Below, in pieces: positions 1-9,362 of a DNA stretch of 64,000 bases. Origin of the DNA: Sulfobacillus acidophilus DSM 10332 (lineage in GTDB: Bacteria; Bacillota; Sulfobacillia; Sulfobacillales; Sulfobacillaceae); contig CP003179.1 of NCBI GenBank assembly GCA_000237975.1, positions 1,860,001-1,924,000 of the forward strand, read 5' to 3'. The notes beneath the pieces are model-generated. The model saw only the letters and a program-made list of their open reading frames with translations. It was not told the DNA's origin and did not search any database. Each line of letters begins with the position of its first letter. The stretch's first letter is position 1. Position numbers and translations under genes: made by a program.

Positions 1-492
1 CAATAATTTCCGCCGGCCAAACTTGCGACCCATGAAAAATGCCATCGCATCGGTAATCCAGATGACCACAAAAAAACCAAACGTTAATCGCCGACCATGG
101 TCGAGCGTACGCAACAGCAGCAAAAAGCTTAGTAACACCCCGACATAAAGACTGGCCCAAGTTGTGGTCATGGCGCCTTCGAAACTGTTGGCCTCCCGCC
201 CTAGTACCACCGCCGCCAGAACGGTGGCGGTCAATCCCGCCACGAGTACCGGTAATAAGGGCCAATGGGCCGCTTGGGCAAAAATGGCAGCCCAAGCCCA
301 GAGGGCGCCAATGCGGGGAAAAAAGACCAAGGTACGGCTTCGGAACATATGGTCCATCTCATAAATCCCGACGGTCGACAAAATGGCGGTGGCGATGGCG
401 AGCACCCAACCTCCCCAATAAATGAGCGCCAACATAATGGGAATTCCGATAGCCGCCGTAATTACCCGGCGCTTTAACACGTTAGTTGCCAT
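1..492 (-). CDS. cdsA: Phosphatidate cytidylyltransferase (partial, 3' end beyond window)
   Basis: Makes CDP-diacylglycerol from phosphatidate and CTP, the first committed step to membrane phospholipids; an integral membrane enzyme. The reading frame starts at ATG 492 (MATNVLKRRVITAAIG) and stays open to the window edge, about 164 residues. It is strongly hydrophobic with several membrane segments. Close to the edge it reads WITDAMAFFMGRKFG, which fits the Asp/Gly-Arg-Lys region leading into the CdsA signature. The start lies 11 bases inside the 3' end of uppS, so the two are translationally coupled. uppS followed by cdsA is the standard Firmicute order. The C-terminal catalytic part is not visible here. 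Confidence 0.85.
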   Translation of the reverse strand, partial: MATNVLKRRVITAAIGIPIMLALIYWGGWVLAIATAILSTVGIYEMDHMFRSRTLVFFPRIGALWAWAAIFAQAAHWPLLPVLVAGLTATVLAAVVLGREANSFEGAMTTTWASLYVGVLLSFLLLLRTLDHGRRLTFGFFVVIWITDAMAFFMGRKFGRRKLL

Positions 493-1249
493 CCCCCCCG
501 AGGCCGCCGAACCGGCGTTGACGGCGCTGATAAGCCTCTAGTGCTTGATGGAGATCGCCCGGGCCGAAATCGGGCCATAAGGTATCGGTCACATAAATTT
601 CGGCGTACGCCATCTGCCATAGAAGAAAATTGGATAATCGCAACTCCCCGCTCGACCGAATCACCAAATCCGGGTCGGGCAGCCCCGCGGTATCGAGGTA
701 TCGATTGAGCGTCGCCTCATCCAATCGGGTCGCAGTCGGTTCGGCGGCACGCCAGCGATTGACCGCCCGAACAATTTCGTCCCGCGCCCCATAGTTAAGG
801 GCCAAGTTGAGAACCAAGCGATTTTCTTCCGCCGTTTCGGCCGCAGCTTTTTGGAGCGCGGCCTGGCACCGTTCCGGCAACGCGTCAATGGCCCCGATGG
901 TTCGAATTTGCACGCCTTCGGCTTTTAATTCAGCCGTTTCTGACGCTAAAAATTCCACCAAGAGATCCATCAACGCCTCCACTTCTTCCGCCGGCCGACG
1001 CCAATTTTCGGTCGAAAACGCGTAGACCGTTAAGACTTCGATGCCTAAGCGGGCGGCCTCTTTCACAATAGGCTTGAGGGCCTTGACACCTTCCCGGTGT
1101 CCGTACGCCCGGTTCAGACCGCGCTGCCAGGCCCATCGGCCGTTTCCGTCCATAATAATCGCGATATGACGGGGGATGGGAGACGTGAAAGATCGTAAGG
1201 CCGAATCCGACATGTGGCGGGCCTCCACTTCGTCGCCCCCTTTCCCCAT
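482..1249 (-). CDS. uppS: Isoprenyl transferase (undecaprenyl diphosphate synthase)
   Basis: Condenses isopentenyl diphosphate units onto farnesyl diphosphate in cis, giving the C55 lipid carrier for peptidoglycan and other wall polymers; cytosolic and membrane-associated. The family's first block is clear near residue 30 (HIAIIMDGNGRWA, then GHREG), followed by FSTENWRRP. The C-terminal block contains DLVIRSSGELRLSNFLLWQ and AEIYVTDTLWPDF, including the substrate-binding Arg-Ser-x-Gly-Glu. At 255 residues the length is normal. An internal Met at residue 13 (MSDSALRSF) is an alternative start. It lies between frr and cdsA in the conserved operon. Confidence 0.96.
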   Translation of the reverse strand: MGKGGDEVEARHMSDSALRSFTSPIPRHIAIIMDGNGRWAWQRGLNRAYGHREGVKALKPIVKEAARLGIEVLTVYAFSTENWRRPAEEVEALMDLLVEFLASETAELKAEGVQIRTIGAIDALPERCQAALQKAAAETAEENRLVLNLALNYGARDEIVRAVNRWRAAEPTATRLDEATLNRYLDTAGLPDPDLVIRSSGELRLSNFLLWQMAYAEIYVTDTLWPDFGPGDLHQALEAYQRRQRRFGGLGGDGN

Positions 1250-1807
1250 TTATGGTGTAAGAATATCGCGTTCACGCGATTCGGCGACCTGTTCGAGTTC
1301 TTTAATATAATGGTCGGTCAACTTTTGGACGTCGTTTTGTCCCCGACGCTCGTCGTCTTCCGTAATCACGTGGTCTTTTTGTGCTTTTTTAAGCGCGTCG
1401 ACCGCGTCCCGGCGGATGTTACGGACGGCGACTTTTTCGTCTTCGAGTTGGCGGCGCAACTGCTTGACTAAATCCCGCCGCCGCTCTTCGGTTAAAGGCG
1501 GTACCGAAACCCGGATGAGGGTGCCGTCGACGCGGACGGACACGCCTAAATCCGCTTTCAGAATCGCTTTTTCTATGGCACTCAAAGCGCTTTTATCAAA
1601 CGGCTGTACCACCAACACCCGCGGCTCGGGAACGGAAATGCTGGCTAAATGGGAAAGTGCCATGGAAGACCCATAATAGTCCACCGTGACGCGCTCCAAT
1701 AGTGCCGGATGGGCCCGACCCGCTCGCATCCCCATGACCTCGCGGGTGAAATTCTCCAGCGTCTTTTTCATCCGGTCTTCGGCATCATTCAGGATCTCTT
1801 TCAGCAC
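1250..1807 (-). CDS. frr: Ribosome recycling factor
   Basis: With EF-G it splits the post-termination ribosome. I place the start at GTG 1807 rather than a further upstream Met: GGGAGGAG sits six bases before it, and the product then begins [18 protein letters not shown], the usual RRF N-terminus, with the family's usual 185 residues. The conserved [20 protein letters not shown] block and the C-terminal long helix ([20 protein letters not shown]) are present. With this start the gene overlaps the end of pyrH by 23 bases, so it should be coupled to it. Confidence 0.96.
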   Translation of the reverse strand: MLKEILNDAEDRMKKTLENFTREVMGMRAGRAHPALLERVTVDYYGSSMALSHLASISVPEPRVLVVQPFDKSALSAIEKAILKADLGVSVRVDGTLIRVSVPPLTEERRRDLVKQLRRQLEDEKVAVRNIRRDAVDALKKAQKDHVITEDDERRGQNDVQKLTDHYIKELEQVAESRERDILTP

Positions 1808-2531
1808 GGTTGTCTCCTCCCACGTAGGTGCCAATCGGTTCGCCCAAAACCACTTTCAAAATGTTGCCGTAGGTGTTTAAGTTAAACACCACAATCGGAA
1901 TATTGTTGTCCATGCATAAGGACGTGGCGGTGGCGTCCATCACCCGCAAATTTTCCTTCAAAACATCGATATAATGAATTTCGTCGAGTTTCTTGGCTTC
2001 GGGATGGGTCCGGGGATCCATGTCATAGACTCCGGCCTCTTTGGTCGCTTTCAACATCACGTCCGCTTCGATTTCGGCGGCCCGCAGAGCGGCGGTGGTA
2101 TCCGTAGAGAAATACGGATTACCGTTACCCGCGGCAAAAATCACGACCCGGCCCTTTTCTAAATGGGTAATGGCGCGACGGCGGATAAAGGGTTCGGCCA
2201 CTTCTTTCATTTCGATGGCCGTTTGAACGCGGACGACCACGCCGTGCTTTTCCAAGGCATCCATGAGAGCTAGGGCGTTAATGACGGTGGCCAACATGCC
2301 CATGTAATCGGCCGTAGCCCGATCCATGCCCTTTTGCGAGCCGGACTGGCCGCGCCAAATGTTACCGCCGCCCACCACCACGGCCACTTGTACGCCCAAT
2401 TGCTGAACATCTTTGATCTGCCGTGCGATACTGTCGACCACAATGGGATCAATACCAAAGCCGGCGGCCCCGGCCAAGGCTTCTCCGGATATTTTGAGCA
2501 CGATGCGACGATATTTCGGTTGTCTGGGCAC
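1785..2531 (-). CDS. pyrH: UMP kinase
   Basis: Phosphorylates UMP to UDP in pyrimidine nucleotide synthesis; a hexameric cytosolic enzyme of the amino-acid-kinase fold. N-terminal [15 protein letters not shown], the glycine-rich [13 protein letters not shown] and the [20 protein letters not shown] block are all diagnostic. The family usually ends shortly after GEPIGT; here about a dozen extra residues ([13 protein letters not shown]) follow because the frame runs into the start of frr. At 248 residues it is slightly long for that reason. It follows tsf after a gap of about 50 bases. Confidence 0.96.
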   Translation of the reverse strand: MPRQPKYRRIVLKISGEALAGAAGFGIDPIVVDSIARQIKDVQQLGVQVAVVVGGGNIWRGQSGSQKGMDRATADYMGMLATVINALALMDALEKHGVVVRVQTAIEMKEVAEPFIRRRAITHLEKGRVVIFAAGNGNPYFSTDTTAALRAAEIEADVMLKATKEAGVYDMDPRTHPEAKKLDEIHYIDVLKENLRVMDATATSLCMDNNIPIVVFNLNTYGNILKVVLGEPIGTYVGGDNRAERDPE

Positions 2532-2583
2532 GTCTAACTCCCCTTGCTCTGCGCTTTTGGATCAATAGAAGGCGCCGGGTCGC

Positions 2584-3213
2584 CTAAGGGGCAACCGGCG
2601 CTGGTGTGGAGTCCGTTCCGAGCTCTTCTCCCCGCTCAAATCGGGCAAAGCGACGGACCGTGATTTGTTCGCCCAGCCGAGCGATATGTTCTTTGATGAG
2701 TTGGTCGACCGTTAGGTCGGGATTTTTCACAAACGGCTGATCCAACAGGCAGACTTCTTGATAAAACTTTTCAATCCGCCCGGCAACCATTTTTTCGACG
2801 ATGTGAGCCGGCTTTCCTTCATTTTGGGCTTGAGCCGCCAACACTTCCCGTTCGTGGGCCAAAACCGCCTCCGGCACTTCCTGTCGGGTTACGTACAACG
2901 GGCGCGCCGCGGCAATATGCATGGCCACATCGTGGGCCAAATTGCGGAAGTCCTGGGTGTTGGCGACAAAGTCCGTCTCGCAGTTAATTTCCAACAATAC
3001 GCCGATGCGCCCTTGTAAATGGATGTAACTCTCAATCAACCCTTCGCTGGTCGTCCGTCCGGCCTTTTTGGCCGCCGCCGCCAATCCCCGCTCCCGCAGG
3101 ATGTCAATCGCCCGCTCCATGTTACCGTTGGCTTCTTCTAAAGCCTTTTTGCATTCCATCATGCCTGCGCCGGTGCGTTCCCGAAGCGCCTTCACGTCTT
3201 GCGCTGAAATCAC
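2584..3213 (-). CDS. tsf: Elongation factor Ts
   Basis: Nucleotide exchange factor for EF-Tu. The N-terminal UBA-like domain ([19 protein letters not shown], then [19 protein letters not shown]) is canonical and the core has [11 protein letters not shown]. At 209 residues it belongs to the short class of EF-Ts with a reduced C-terminal region, as in many thermophiles and Firmicute relatives. It lies downstream of rpsB, separated by a strong hairpin that probably sets the ratio of the two products. Confidence 0.96.
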   Translation of the reverse strand: MISAQDVKALRERTGAGMMECKKALEEANGNMERAIDILRERGLAAAAKKAGRTTSEGLIESYIHLQGRIGVLLEINCETDFVANTQDFRNLAHDVAMHIAAARPLYVTRQEVPEAVLAHEREVLAAQAQNEGKPAHIVEKMVAGRIEKFYQEVCLLDQPFVKNPDLTVDQLIKEHIARLGEQITVRRFARFERGEELGTDSTPAPVAP

Positions 3214-3270
3214 GCCATTTCCTCCTCAATGGTGTTGTTGCCAAAAATTGTGGCGGGTTCGCCTCAGAAA

Positions 3271-3294
3271 GAAGGCGACCTTCCGGTCGCCTTC
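3271..3294 (-). terminator. Hairpin between rpsB and tsf (attenuator/terminator)
   Basis: A perfect 10-bp stem GAAGGCGACC / GGTCGCCTTC with a GGAA tetraloop on the minus strand, followed by TTTCT. It sits just after the rpsB stop and before tsf. A partial terminator would lower tsf relative to rpsB; it could also be an RNA-processing site. The structure is seen directly; the role is inferred. Confidence 0.6.
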
Positions 3295-3308
3295 GGGTAG
3301 TACCGGGG

Positions 3309-4067
3309 TTATAACGCTTCGGCTTCCGGTTCCGGTATTTCCGTGGCCAGCCCCTCGGTAGCGGGCGTCGCTTCGCTCAGCACTTCGCCTTGCCGACCCT
3401 CAATGAGGGCATCGGCAATTTTTCCGGTTAAAAGGCGCACGGCACGAATCGCGTCGTCGTTACCCGGGATCACGTAGTCGACTTCGTCGGGATCACAGTT
3501 GGTGTCGACAATTGCGACAATCGGGATCCCCAATTTCCGCGCTTCGGTAACGGCAATGTGCTCCTTACGGGGATCCACCACGAATAGCGCCGCGGGCAAT
3601 TCCCGCATGCCTTCGATACCCCCGAGATACTTTTCCAATTTGGCCTTTTGGCGAGACAAGGCACTGACTTCTTTTTTAGGCAAGCGCTCCCACTGACCGG
3701 ACGCCTCTTGCTCCTTGAGTTCGGCTAGACGCTTGACCCGCCGCTTAATCGTGTCGAAGTTGGTCAGCATGCCGCCCAACCAACGTTGATTGACGTAATA
3801 ATCGCCGGAGCGCCGAGCTTCTTCCATGACGGCTTCTTGGGCTTGCTTTTTGGTACCCACAAACAGCATCCGTCCACCGGACATCCCAATTTGACGCACA
3901 AAATTGTAGGCTTCATCCACCTTGCGGACTGTTTTTTGGAGGTCAATGATATAAATCCCGTTACGCTCGGTAAAAATATATGGCTTCATCTTGGGGTTCC
4001 AGCGCCGGGTTTGGTGGCCGAAATGCACGCCCGCTTCCAGTAATTGCTTCATCGAGACAACAGACAT
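3309..4067 (-). CDS. rpsB: 30S ribosomal protein S2
   Basis: Small-subunit ribosomal protein, here 252 residues. I take ATG 4067 as start because AGGAGG lies 11 bases upstream and the product then begins [27 protein letters not shown], the normal S2 N-terminus; an open extension to 4148 adds residues without family character. Further S2 blocks are [44 protein letters not shown] and [20 protein letters not shown]. The C-terminus is a short acidic tail ([12 protein letters not shown]). First gene of the operon running to cdsA. Confidence 0.97.
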   Translation of the reverse strand: MSVVSMKQLLEAGVHFGHQTRRWNPKMKPYIFTERNGIYIIDLQKTVRKVDEAYNFVRQIGMSGGRMLFVGTKKQAQEAVMEEARRSGDYYVNQRWLGGMLTNFDTIKRRVKRLAELKEQEASGQWERLPKKEVSALSRQKAKLEKYLGGIEGMRELPAALFVVDPRKEHIAVTEARKLGIPIVAIVDTNCDPDEVDYVIPGNDDAIRAVRLLTGKIADALIEGRQGEVLSEATPATEGLATEIPEPEAEAL

Positions 4068-4170
4068 AAAATGCACATCCTCCTGGTTAGCCTCCGCAGT
4101 TCGACGAGATAAAGCACCAGGGTTGAACTGCGTGCTAGATTTAGCCATCTCAGGTGAGATCGCCTAGCGC

Positions 4171-4200
4171 AGTATAGCATACCTCGCCTAGCCACAGCAA
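4171..4200 (-). promoter_or_regulatory. Putative SigA promoter of the rpsB operon
   Basis: On the minus strand TTGCTG (4195-4200) is followed after 18 bases by TATACT (4171-4176), about 100 bases before the rpsB start codon. One mismatch in the -10 hexamer and two in the -35. The position at the head of the operon supports it. Confidence 0.5.
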
Positions 4201-4213
4201 GCCGGGAGCCTTT

Positions 4214-4687
4214 TCAGGCGTGGCCTAGGCGGATTCGTACCGGAACCGGTAAAGGTCCTAACCGGACCCATACCGGAACCCCTCCGACATTTTGTAAGAT
4301 TTGCCGAATCACGTCTGGGGTTATAACCTCTCCCGGACGGATTTGCCGCACCAAGGTGGTCGCTAATCGGGTTTGGACAAAGGCCACCAGTTGGTCCGCC
4401 ACCCCTTTCTGCCAGGCGTCGGGTACGGTGATTTGAATCCCGCCGACATTCAATGCCGTTTGACGAAGCGCCTTCACGATATCACCTTTTAGCGCCGGGG
4501 TCGCCTTTTGAACCACCGCGGCTTGCCAAGCGGGCCATACCGGGGTCACGGCGGTGACGACCAGGGTGCGTAAACGGGGTATTTCCCGCGGCGGAACGGT
4601 GACCGTCAGACCATATCCGTAAACCAACAAGAGTTCCAGCATAAGTAATAGGCTGGCCCCGCCAATCCAATGACGCCATCGTGGCAC
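4214..4687 (-). CDS. Hypothetical membrane-anchored protein
   Basis: I do not recognise a family. GTG 4687 follows AAGGGGATAGG; the 157-residue product has one N-terminal membrane segment (WIGGASLLLMLELLLVYGYG) and then an exported, soluble domain of about 125 residues that is rich in Val, Pro and Thr and has no cysteine. It could be a small exported anchor or binding protein. It ends just before the rpsB promoter and probably forms its own transcription unit. Confidence 0.55.
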   Translation of the reverse strand: MPRWRHWIGGASLLLMLELLLVYGYGLTVTVPPREIPRLRTLVVTAVTPVWPAWQAAVVQKATPALKGDIVKALRQTALNVGGIQITVPDAWQKGVADQLVAFVQTRLATTLVRQIRPGEVITPDVIRQILQNVGGVPVWVRLGPLPVPVRIRLGHA

Positions 4688-4803
4688 GGCCCTATCCCCT
4701 TTTGCGCGTTACCGACTACTACCAGTATGACAAATGCCGGGCCGCTTCATAATATGCCTGACGTTTTCGGACACGTTCAGGACAGAGAAGGAGGAACACC
4801 GTT

Positions 4804-5967
4804 ATGACACCAAAAGGCCGAATATGGGGTGCCGTGGCCCTACTATCCCTATTGGCGGCCGGTTGCGGCAGCGGCCAACCGTCGGCCCAGCCGAAACCCC
4901 ACAATAATGTCAAAACCACCAAAAAGGCACCCATGGTGGCCAGTCAGAATAAATCGCCTCGACGGACACTGAAAGTGATCGCGTTTTATGATCAAACGAT
5001 GGCCAAAGTTCCCCCGGACCCGTTTTATCTGTTAAAAGCCCATCCCGGATTGGTCGACTATGTCGCGCCGTTTTGGTACGAGGCGGCGGCCGACGGCAGT
5101 ATCATTGCCAAGCCGGAGGGCAACGCGGCCGCCGCGGCGGCCGCCGATCATTTGCCGTTAATGCCGCTTGTGAATAACGCCGGAGGGACCGATGCGTTTT
5201 TACACAGCGCGAGCACCCGTACCACTCTCGTGAATAATCTGGTTCAACTCATTAAAAACCATCACTATGCGGGTCTGAATATCGACTTTCAGCAATTGCA
5301 ACCGGCCGACCGTCAAGCGTTAACCGCATTTATGACGCAGTTGTACCATGCCTTGCCGCCCCATGTGGCATTGTCCATGTCGGTCGTGCCGTTAACCAAT
5401 CTTAATGGAGCCAGTTCGGCCTACGACTACCAAGCCTTAAGCCCGATGGTGAGCGCGATGGTGTTGATGGCTTATGACCGTCATGGCGACGGCACCCCGC
5501 CCGGACCGGTCAGTCCGTACCCTTGGGTGGTGCAATCGGTCAATCGTGCCCTGAACGCCGGTATCCCCCGGCAGAAGTTATATTTAGGTATCGCGAACTA
5601 CGGGTATTTATGGACGGATCATTCGACGCATGCGCAAACGATTCCGCTGAAGGTGATGTACCAACATAAGTACGGAAAGTTTGTCTGGAATCCGACCTAT
5701 AAGGAAGCCTACGATAGCTATACCGTCAATGGGGTTCCCCACGTCATATGGTTTGTCAACGACCAAGGCGCGGTCGATCGGATTAAATTGGCCGAAAAAG
5801 ATCATTTGGGCGGGGTGGCGTTTTGGCGGATCGGGTATGAAGATGCCAAATGGTGGAACGCGGTCGCGGCGGCCTTAAACCATCAATCGGTAGCCGCCGC
5901 CATGCGCCCGAAAGTCTCTCCCCAACATCCGCTCCACCATCAACCCAAGAAAGCCCATCATCATTAA
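4804..5967 (+). CDS. GH18-like lipoprotein lacking the catalytic glutamate
   Basis: Glycoside hydrolase family 18-type TIM-barrel of the YaaH/YdhD/SleL kind, which in spore formers cut peptidoglycan or chitin-like polymers. The first 20 residues are a lipoprotein signal (LSLLAAGCGSG, Cys21 lipidated), followed by a low-complexity linker. Barrel signatures: LKVIAFYDQT, VDYVAPFWYE, GLNIDFQQL and MVLMAYDRHG, with LYLGIANYGYLW later. In the family the motif ends DxDxE; here D161-F-Q163 replaces the proton-donor Glu by Gln (codon CAG at 5290-5292). Tyr and Asp of the later MAYD motif remain. The C-terminus is histidine-rich (HHQPKKAHHH). It may therefore bind rather than cut glycans. SD GGAGG precedes ATG 4804. 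Confidence 0.8.
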   Translation: MTPKGRIWGAVALLSLLAAGCGSGQPSAQPKPHNNVKTTKKAPMVASQNKSPRRTLKVIAFYDQTMAKVPPDPFYLLKAHPGLVDYVAPFWYEAAADGSIIAKPEGNAAAAAAADHLPLMPLVNNAGGTDAFLHSASTRTTLVNNLVQLIKNHHYAGLNIDFQQLQPADRQALTAFMTQLYHALPPHVALSMSVVPLTNLNGASSAYDYQALSPMVSAMVLMAYDRHGDGTPPGPVSPYPWVVQSVNRALNAGIPRQKLYLGIANYGYLWTDHSTHAQTIPLKVMYQHKYGKFVWNPTYKEAYDSYTVNGVPHVIWFVNDQGAVDRIKLAEKDHLGGVAFWRIGYEDAKWWNAVAAALNHQSVAAAMRPKVSPQHPLHHQPKKAHHH

Positions 5968-5973
5968 AAACCC

Positions 5974-6004
5974 GGAGGGCGGGGGTTCCCCGCCCTTCCT
6001 TTAT
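5974..6004. terminator. Bidirectional rho-independent terminator
   Basis: GGAGGGCGGGG (from 5974) pairs with CCCCGCCCTTCC across a short GTT-containing loop with one bulge. CCTTTAT follows on the plus strand and GGGTTTTTAAT on the minus strand, so it can end both the GH18-like gene and the converging miaB. Confidence 0.8.
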
Positions 6005-6008
6005 GGGT

Positions 6009-7397
6009 TTAAACCATCGGCAATGCCATTCGCCGTTTATTTACCAAAGCCGGTAAAGGCGGTCCGACAACTTCGCCGGTGAGATAGAAGGTTTTAGCCT
6101 GGGTAATACGAACCGGCACGAATTGGTCGACGAGATCCACCGCCGGATCGCGATCCAATAAAACCACTTTGTTGTGATGGGAACGAGCCGTCCACACATG
6201 CGGGTCCTTGCGGCTGACCCCTTCAACCAACACGATGTCGCGGCGCCCGATCAATGCTTGATTAGCTTCCAGGCTGATTTGGTATTGCAGCTCCATCAGT
6301 CGGTTGAGCCGATCTTTCTTCACCGTGTTTGGTACCGGATCCCGCGCCTCCCAGCGCGCGGCCGGTGTCCGCTCGCGCGGCGAATACAAAAAGGTGAACG
6401 CCGAATCAAATCGGACTTGGCGGACCAAGTCGAGGGTTTCTTCAAAATCCGCTTCGGTTTCCCCCGGAAAACCGACAATGATGTCGGTTGTTAGGGAGAC
6501 GTCGGGGATAGCCTTTTTAATCCGGGCCACCAGATCGAGATAGCTCTCTTTGGTATATTTCCGGTTCATCCGCTTTAAAATCGGATTGCTGCCCGATTGC
6601 ACCGGCAAATGGAGATGCCGTGTAATCTTTTGGGAAGCGGCAATGGTGTCGATTAACTTCTGGCTGAAATCTTTCGGATGAGACGTCATATACCGAAGCC
6701 AACGAATCCCCTCAATGGGTTCCAATGCCGCCAATAAGTCGGCTAAATCAACCGCCGGATCCAAATCGTGGCCGTACGAATTGACGTTTTGGCCCAGGAC
6801 GGTGACATCTTGGTACCCTTCTTGCGCCAACGCCTCCACCTCGGCGCGAATCGCCGCAATTTCCCGGGATCGCTCACGTCCTCGGGTGAAGGGGACAATG
6901 CAATAGGTGCAAAACTTGTCACACCCATAAATGATGTTCACAAACGCGCGTACACCTTCTGCCCGATGTGAGGGGAGGTGTTCGACCACCTCGCCGGCAC
7001 TTTGCCAGACATCGATCACCATTTCGTCCTGCTGCTCGACCTGGTCCAGCAGTTTCGGCAACTCATGCAGATTGTGCGTACCAAAAACCAGATCGACATG
7101 GGACGCGTATTTCTTCAACCACGCAATCGTGCCGGCTTCCTGGGCCATACAGCCGGCTACCGCCAATTTAAGATCGGGCCGGGCGTCTTTTAATTGACGC
7201 AATTGGCCGATATAGCCCAACGCGTGTTGTTCGGCGGTTCCCCGCACGGCACAGGTATTGACGATAATCAAGTCGGCCTCTTTGTCCGAGGAGGCCATTT
7301 GAAAGCCCATTTGGTCCAACTGCCCGGCCATAATTTCCGAATCGCGCTCGTTCATCTGGCAGCCATAGGTTTTAATAAAATAGCGCGGTTCTCCCAT
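6009..7397 (-). CDS. miaB: tRNA-2-methylthio-N6-dimethylallyladenosine synthase
   Basis: Radical-SAM methylthiotransferase acting on i6A37 of tRNAs that read UNN codons. The start at ATG 7397 is chosen because GGAGGG lies six bases upstream; the product is 462 residues. Order of domains: UPF0004 domain with cluster cysteines in YFIKTYGCQMNERDS, NTCAVRG and AGCMAQ; radical-SAM motif CDKFCTYCIVPFTRGRERS; C-terminal TRAM domain (about residues 375-440). Length and all six cluster cysteines fit MiaB. No neighbour of related function (no mutS/mutL here). Confidence 0.96.
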   Translation of the reverse strand: MGEPRYFIKTYGCQMNERDSEIMAGQLDQMGFQMASSDKEADLIIVNTCAVRGTAEQHALGYIGQLRQLKDARPDLKLAVAGCMAQEAGTIAWLKKYASHVDLVFGTHNLHELPKLLDQVEQQDEMVIDVWQSAGEVVEHLPSHRAEGVRAFVNIIYGCDKFCTYCIVPFTRGRERSREIAAIRAEVEALAQEGYQDVTVLGQNVNSYGHDLDPAVDLADLLAALEPIEGIRWLRYMTSHPKDFSQKLIDTIAASQKITRHLHLPVQSGSNPILKRMNRKYTKESYLDLVARIKKAIPDVSLTTDIIVGFPGETEADFEETLDLVRQVRFDSAFTFLYSPRERTPAARWEARDPVPNTVKKDRLNRLMELQYQISLEANQALIGRRDIVLVEGVSRKDPHVWTARSHHNKVVLLDRDPAVDLVDQFVPVRITQAKTFYLTGEVVGPPLPALVNKRRMALPMV

Positions 7398-7495
7398 CTT
7401 ATGCCCTCCTTTCTTGCCTTCGCTCTCCAAGTCTCTAATAGGGCATTGTATCACGGATCGGGAAGGGCCGACGAGGCCAGATCCTAGCATCGCTG

Positions 7496-8281
7496 CTAGG
7501 GCCCGGTCGTCGCTTGGATATGATGGAGCAGCTGCCAGGATGCGGCATTGGCGGGATCTTCGGTTAAGGCCTGTTCCAAATTATTTTGAGCTTCGGAGAC
7601 GTCTCCGAACACCAAATCACCGCGAGCCAAATCATAGTACGGCTGCCACCACCCGGGATCGGTCGCTTGGGCATCCACAAAATACTGCATGGCATCCGCC
7701 CAATCCCCTTCTCCCGCCAGCACCCGACCAAAGGCATCGAATGTCGGGGCCTGGTTCCCTCCGACCAATTGGGCGGTTTCGGCTTGCTGCCAGGCGACGG
7801 CCCACTGTTTTTGCGTGACGGCCAGAAACGCCAACCCGTCCCACGCTTGCCATTCGCCCGGATTTCGGGCCAGGGCCTGACGATATTCCTGGCCGGCGAA
7901 CCGGAGATGGCCCAGATTTTGATCCAATTGCGCGAGCAACAGCCAATTCTCGGCGTTTCCCGGTTCCACTTGGCAGGCTTGCTGCAATTCTTGGCGTGCG
8001 GCCGTCGGATTACCCGATTCCAAAAATAATTGGGCCAATCGCCGGAGCCCCGGTACATAGCGAGGATTTTGGGCTAAGACCGTTTCCTCGTCATGAATGG
8101 CTTGGCCAATATTTTGCTCGACGGCCGCTTGCCGTTCTTCGACAGCCTGTTGATAGCCGAGGCTGAGACGGGATAATCCGCCGGTCGGCGGAACCAGATA
8201 GGTACTCGAACCACACCCGCTCAAGACGATGCTCAACATCGTCAATCCGAAAGCCCATAATAAGGGCGAGCGCTTGGTCAT
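7496..8281 (-). CDS. TPR-repeat lipoprotein
   Basis: Protein of 261 residues with a lipoprotein signal ([12 protein letters not shown]) followed by about five tetratricopeptide-like helical repeats, for example [20 protein letters not shown] and [20 protein letters not shown]. Such proteins act as outer-face scaffolds; substrate unknown. The start ATG 8281 overlaps the stop of the NUDIX gene as ATGA, so the two are coupled; a Met three codons upstream is an alternative. Confidence 0.75.
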   Translation of the reverse strand: MTKRSPLLWAFGLTMLSIVLSGCGSSTYLVPPTGGLSRLSLGYQQAVEERQAAVEQNIGQAIHDEETVLAQNPRYVPGLRRLAQLFLESGNPTAARQELQQACQVEPGNAENWLLLAQLDQNLGHLRFAGQEYRQALARNPGEWQAWDGLAFLAVTQKQWAVAWQQAETAQLVGGNQAPTFDAFGRVLAGEGDWADAMQYFVDAQATDPGWWQPYYDLARGDLVFGDVSEAQNNLEQALTEDPANAASWQLLHHIQATTGP

Positions 8282-8703
8282 AAAGCCCATCCGAGATAGG
8301 TCTGGACGGGAGGATTATTGACTAGACAGCGCTCCATTCCAGGCGCCAAGGGATGCTGCCGAAGTTCGTCGCGATTCATCCAGGCGAGTTCGGCCGCATC
8401 GGAACGTGCAGTCAGGCTGCCCCCGATCGCGGATACGGCGAAATCCAATACGACATAGTGCGCTTCCCCGAGGATTTCGGTAAAACACAGCAACGGGCCG
8501 ACTTCGACCCAGAGCCCGGTTTCCTCCCGAAACTCCCGTATCAGCGCGTCTTCCAACGACTCGCGCCATTGGACTTTACCGCCGGGAAAAGCCCATTCGC
8601 CCGCTGCCGGCGGACGCCCTCGTTTAGCCAATAAAACCCGTCCGTCGGGCCGGCGGAGAATGCCGGCCACTCCAATTTTAGGGCTCTTCAACGTTTCGGA
8701 CAT
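8278..8703 (-). CDS. NUDIX hydrolase
   Basis: Hydrolyses a nucleoside diphosphate linked to another group; substrate not predictable with certainty. The Nudix box is complete: G-G-K-x5-E-x7[14 protein letters not shown] near residues 41-63. The N-terminus ([20 protein letters not shown]) and 141-residue length resemble MutT/ADP-ribose pyrophosphatase-like housecleaning enzymes. It overlaps the preceding YpmA-like gene by 26 bases and the following TPR gene by 4, so all three form one operon. Confidence 0.88.
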   Translation of the reverse strand: MSETLKSPKIGVAGILRRPDGRVLLAKRGRPPAAGEWAFPGGKVQWRESLEDALIREFREETGLWVEVGPLLCFTEILGEAHYVVLDFAVSAIGGSLTARSDAAELAWMNRDELRQHPLAPGMERCLVNNPPVQTYLGWAL

Positions 8704-8869
8704 CGTAAACGGTTAATTCCCATTCCTCGTCAAATTGTCTGAGACCAAAAATTAACCCTTGGCCTTTCAGCGATTGGTTTAGAAACGTAACCACCTGGTG
8801 TGGCGTAAACCCTTTAAAACGCTTTTGCGCTAAAAGCGTTAATTTCTCGTGTGCGGCGGATACTTTCAT
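8678..8869 (-). CDS. YpmA-like protein (DUF4264 type)
   Basis: Small protein of 63 residues. I place the start at ATG 8869, behind GGGGTGG, because only the part from there ([20 protein letters not shown]) resembles a known family; the open extension upstream does not. The centre, [20 protein letters not shown], followed by ELTVYDV, matches my memory of the Bacillus YpmA family (short proteins of unknown function, with FLN-x-LK-x3-L-FGL). It begins the operon with the NUDIX and TPR genes. Confidence 0.6.
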   Translation of the reverse strand: MKVSAAHEKLTLLAQKRFKGFTPHQVVTFLNQSLKGQGLIFGLRQFDEEWELTVYDVRNVEEP

Positions 8870-9026
8870 GACACGCCACCCCATTTCATTTTTCCCCGTT
8901 ATTATACCAAGTTCCTCACCGTTCTGTGTGCCATTCGGCGATCCAACGTCTCCAGATGTCGTCATCGGCGTTAGTTTTGATATCGGAACACACCATCTCC
9001 CTAACATGCCCAGCACCCCGCGCCGA

Positions 9027-9033
9027 CATACTA
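9027..9033 (+). promoter_or_regulatory. Possible SigG/SigF -10 element for SASP
   Basis: CATACTA, 30 bases before the SASP start, equals the forespore sigma -10 pattern CATnnTA. I could not find a convincing matching -35, so this is tentative. Confidence 0.3.
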
Positions 9034-9063
9034 GTCCTGCACTAATTTGAGGAGGTGACACCG

Positions 9064-9276
9064 ATGGCACGAAAAAACCCGTCTTTACTGAGTGAAAACG
9101 CTCGGGATCGCTTTAAATATGAAGTGGCGGAGGAATTAGGTCTTTTAGATACGATTGAAGAAAAAGGTTGGGCCGATATCCCGACCCGGGAGCTCGGGCG
9201 CATTGGTGGGAAAATCGGCGGCAATATGGTGAAAGTGATGATTCGTTATGCCGAATCGCGGATTGAAGACGAGTAA
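9064..9276 (+). CDS. Small acid-soluble spore protein, alpha/beta type
   Basis: DNA-binding protein that coats and protects spore DNA. ATG 9064 follows GAGGAGGTGA, giving 70 residues. The two family blocks are visible: FKYEVAEELGL and TRELGRIGGKIGGNMVKVMI, corresponding to the KYEIA-ELGV and REAGSVGG-x-TKRLV motifs; the Glu-Ile/Leu germination-protease site is not exact. A separate terminator follows, so it is monocistronic. A second SASP gene is at 29.8 kb. Confidence 0.9.
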   Translation: MARKNPSLLSENARDRFKYEVAEELGLLDTIEEKGWADIPTRELGRIGGKIGGNMVKVMIRYAESRIEDE

Positions 9277-9285
9277 GTGAAACGC

Positions 9286-9316
9286 GCCAGGGGGCATGAT
9301 CCCCCCTGGCATTTTA
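9286..9316 (+). terminator. Rho-independent terminator after SASP
   Basis: GCCAGGGGG pairs with CCCCCTGGC around CATGATC, followed by ATTTTAT. Confidence 0.8.
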
Positions 9317-9362
9317 TGTTAAAGTTGACCTATTAGCCCGATAAGACGTTAGGAGACGAGCG

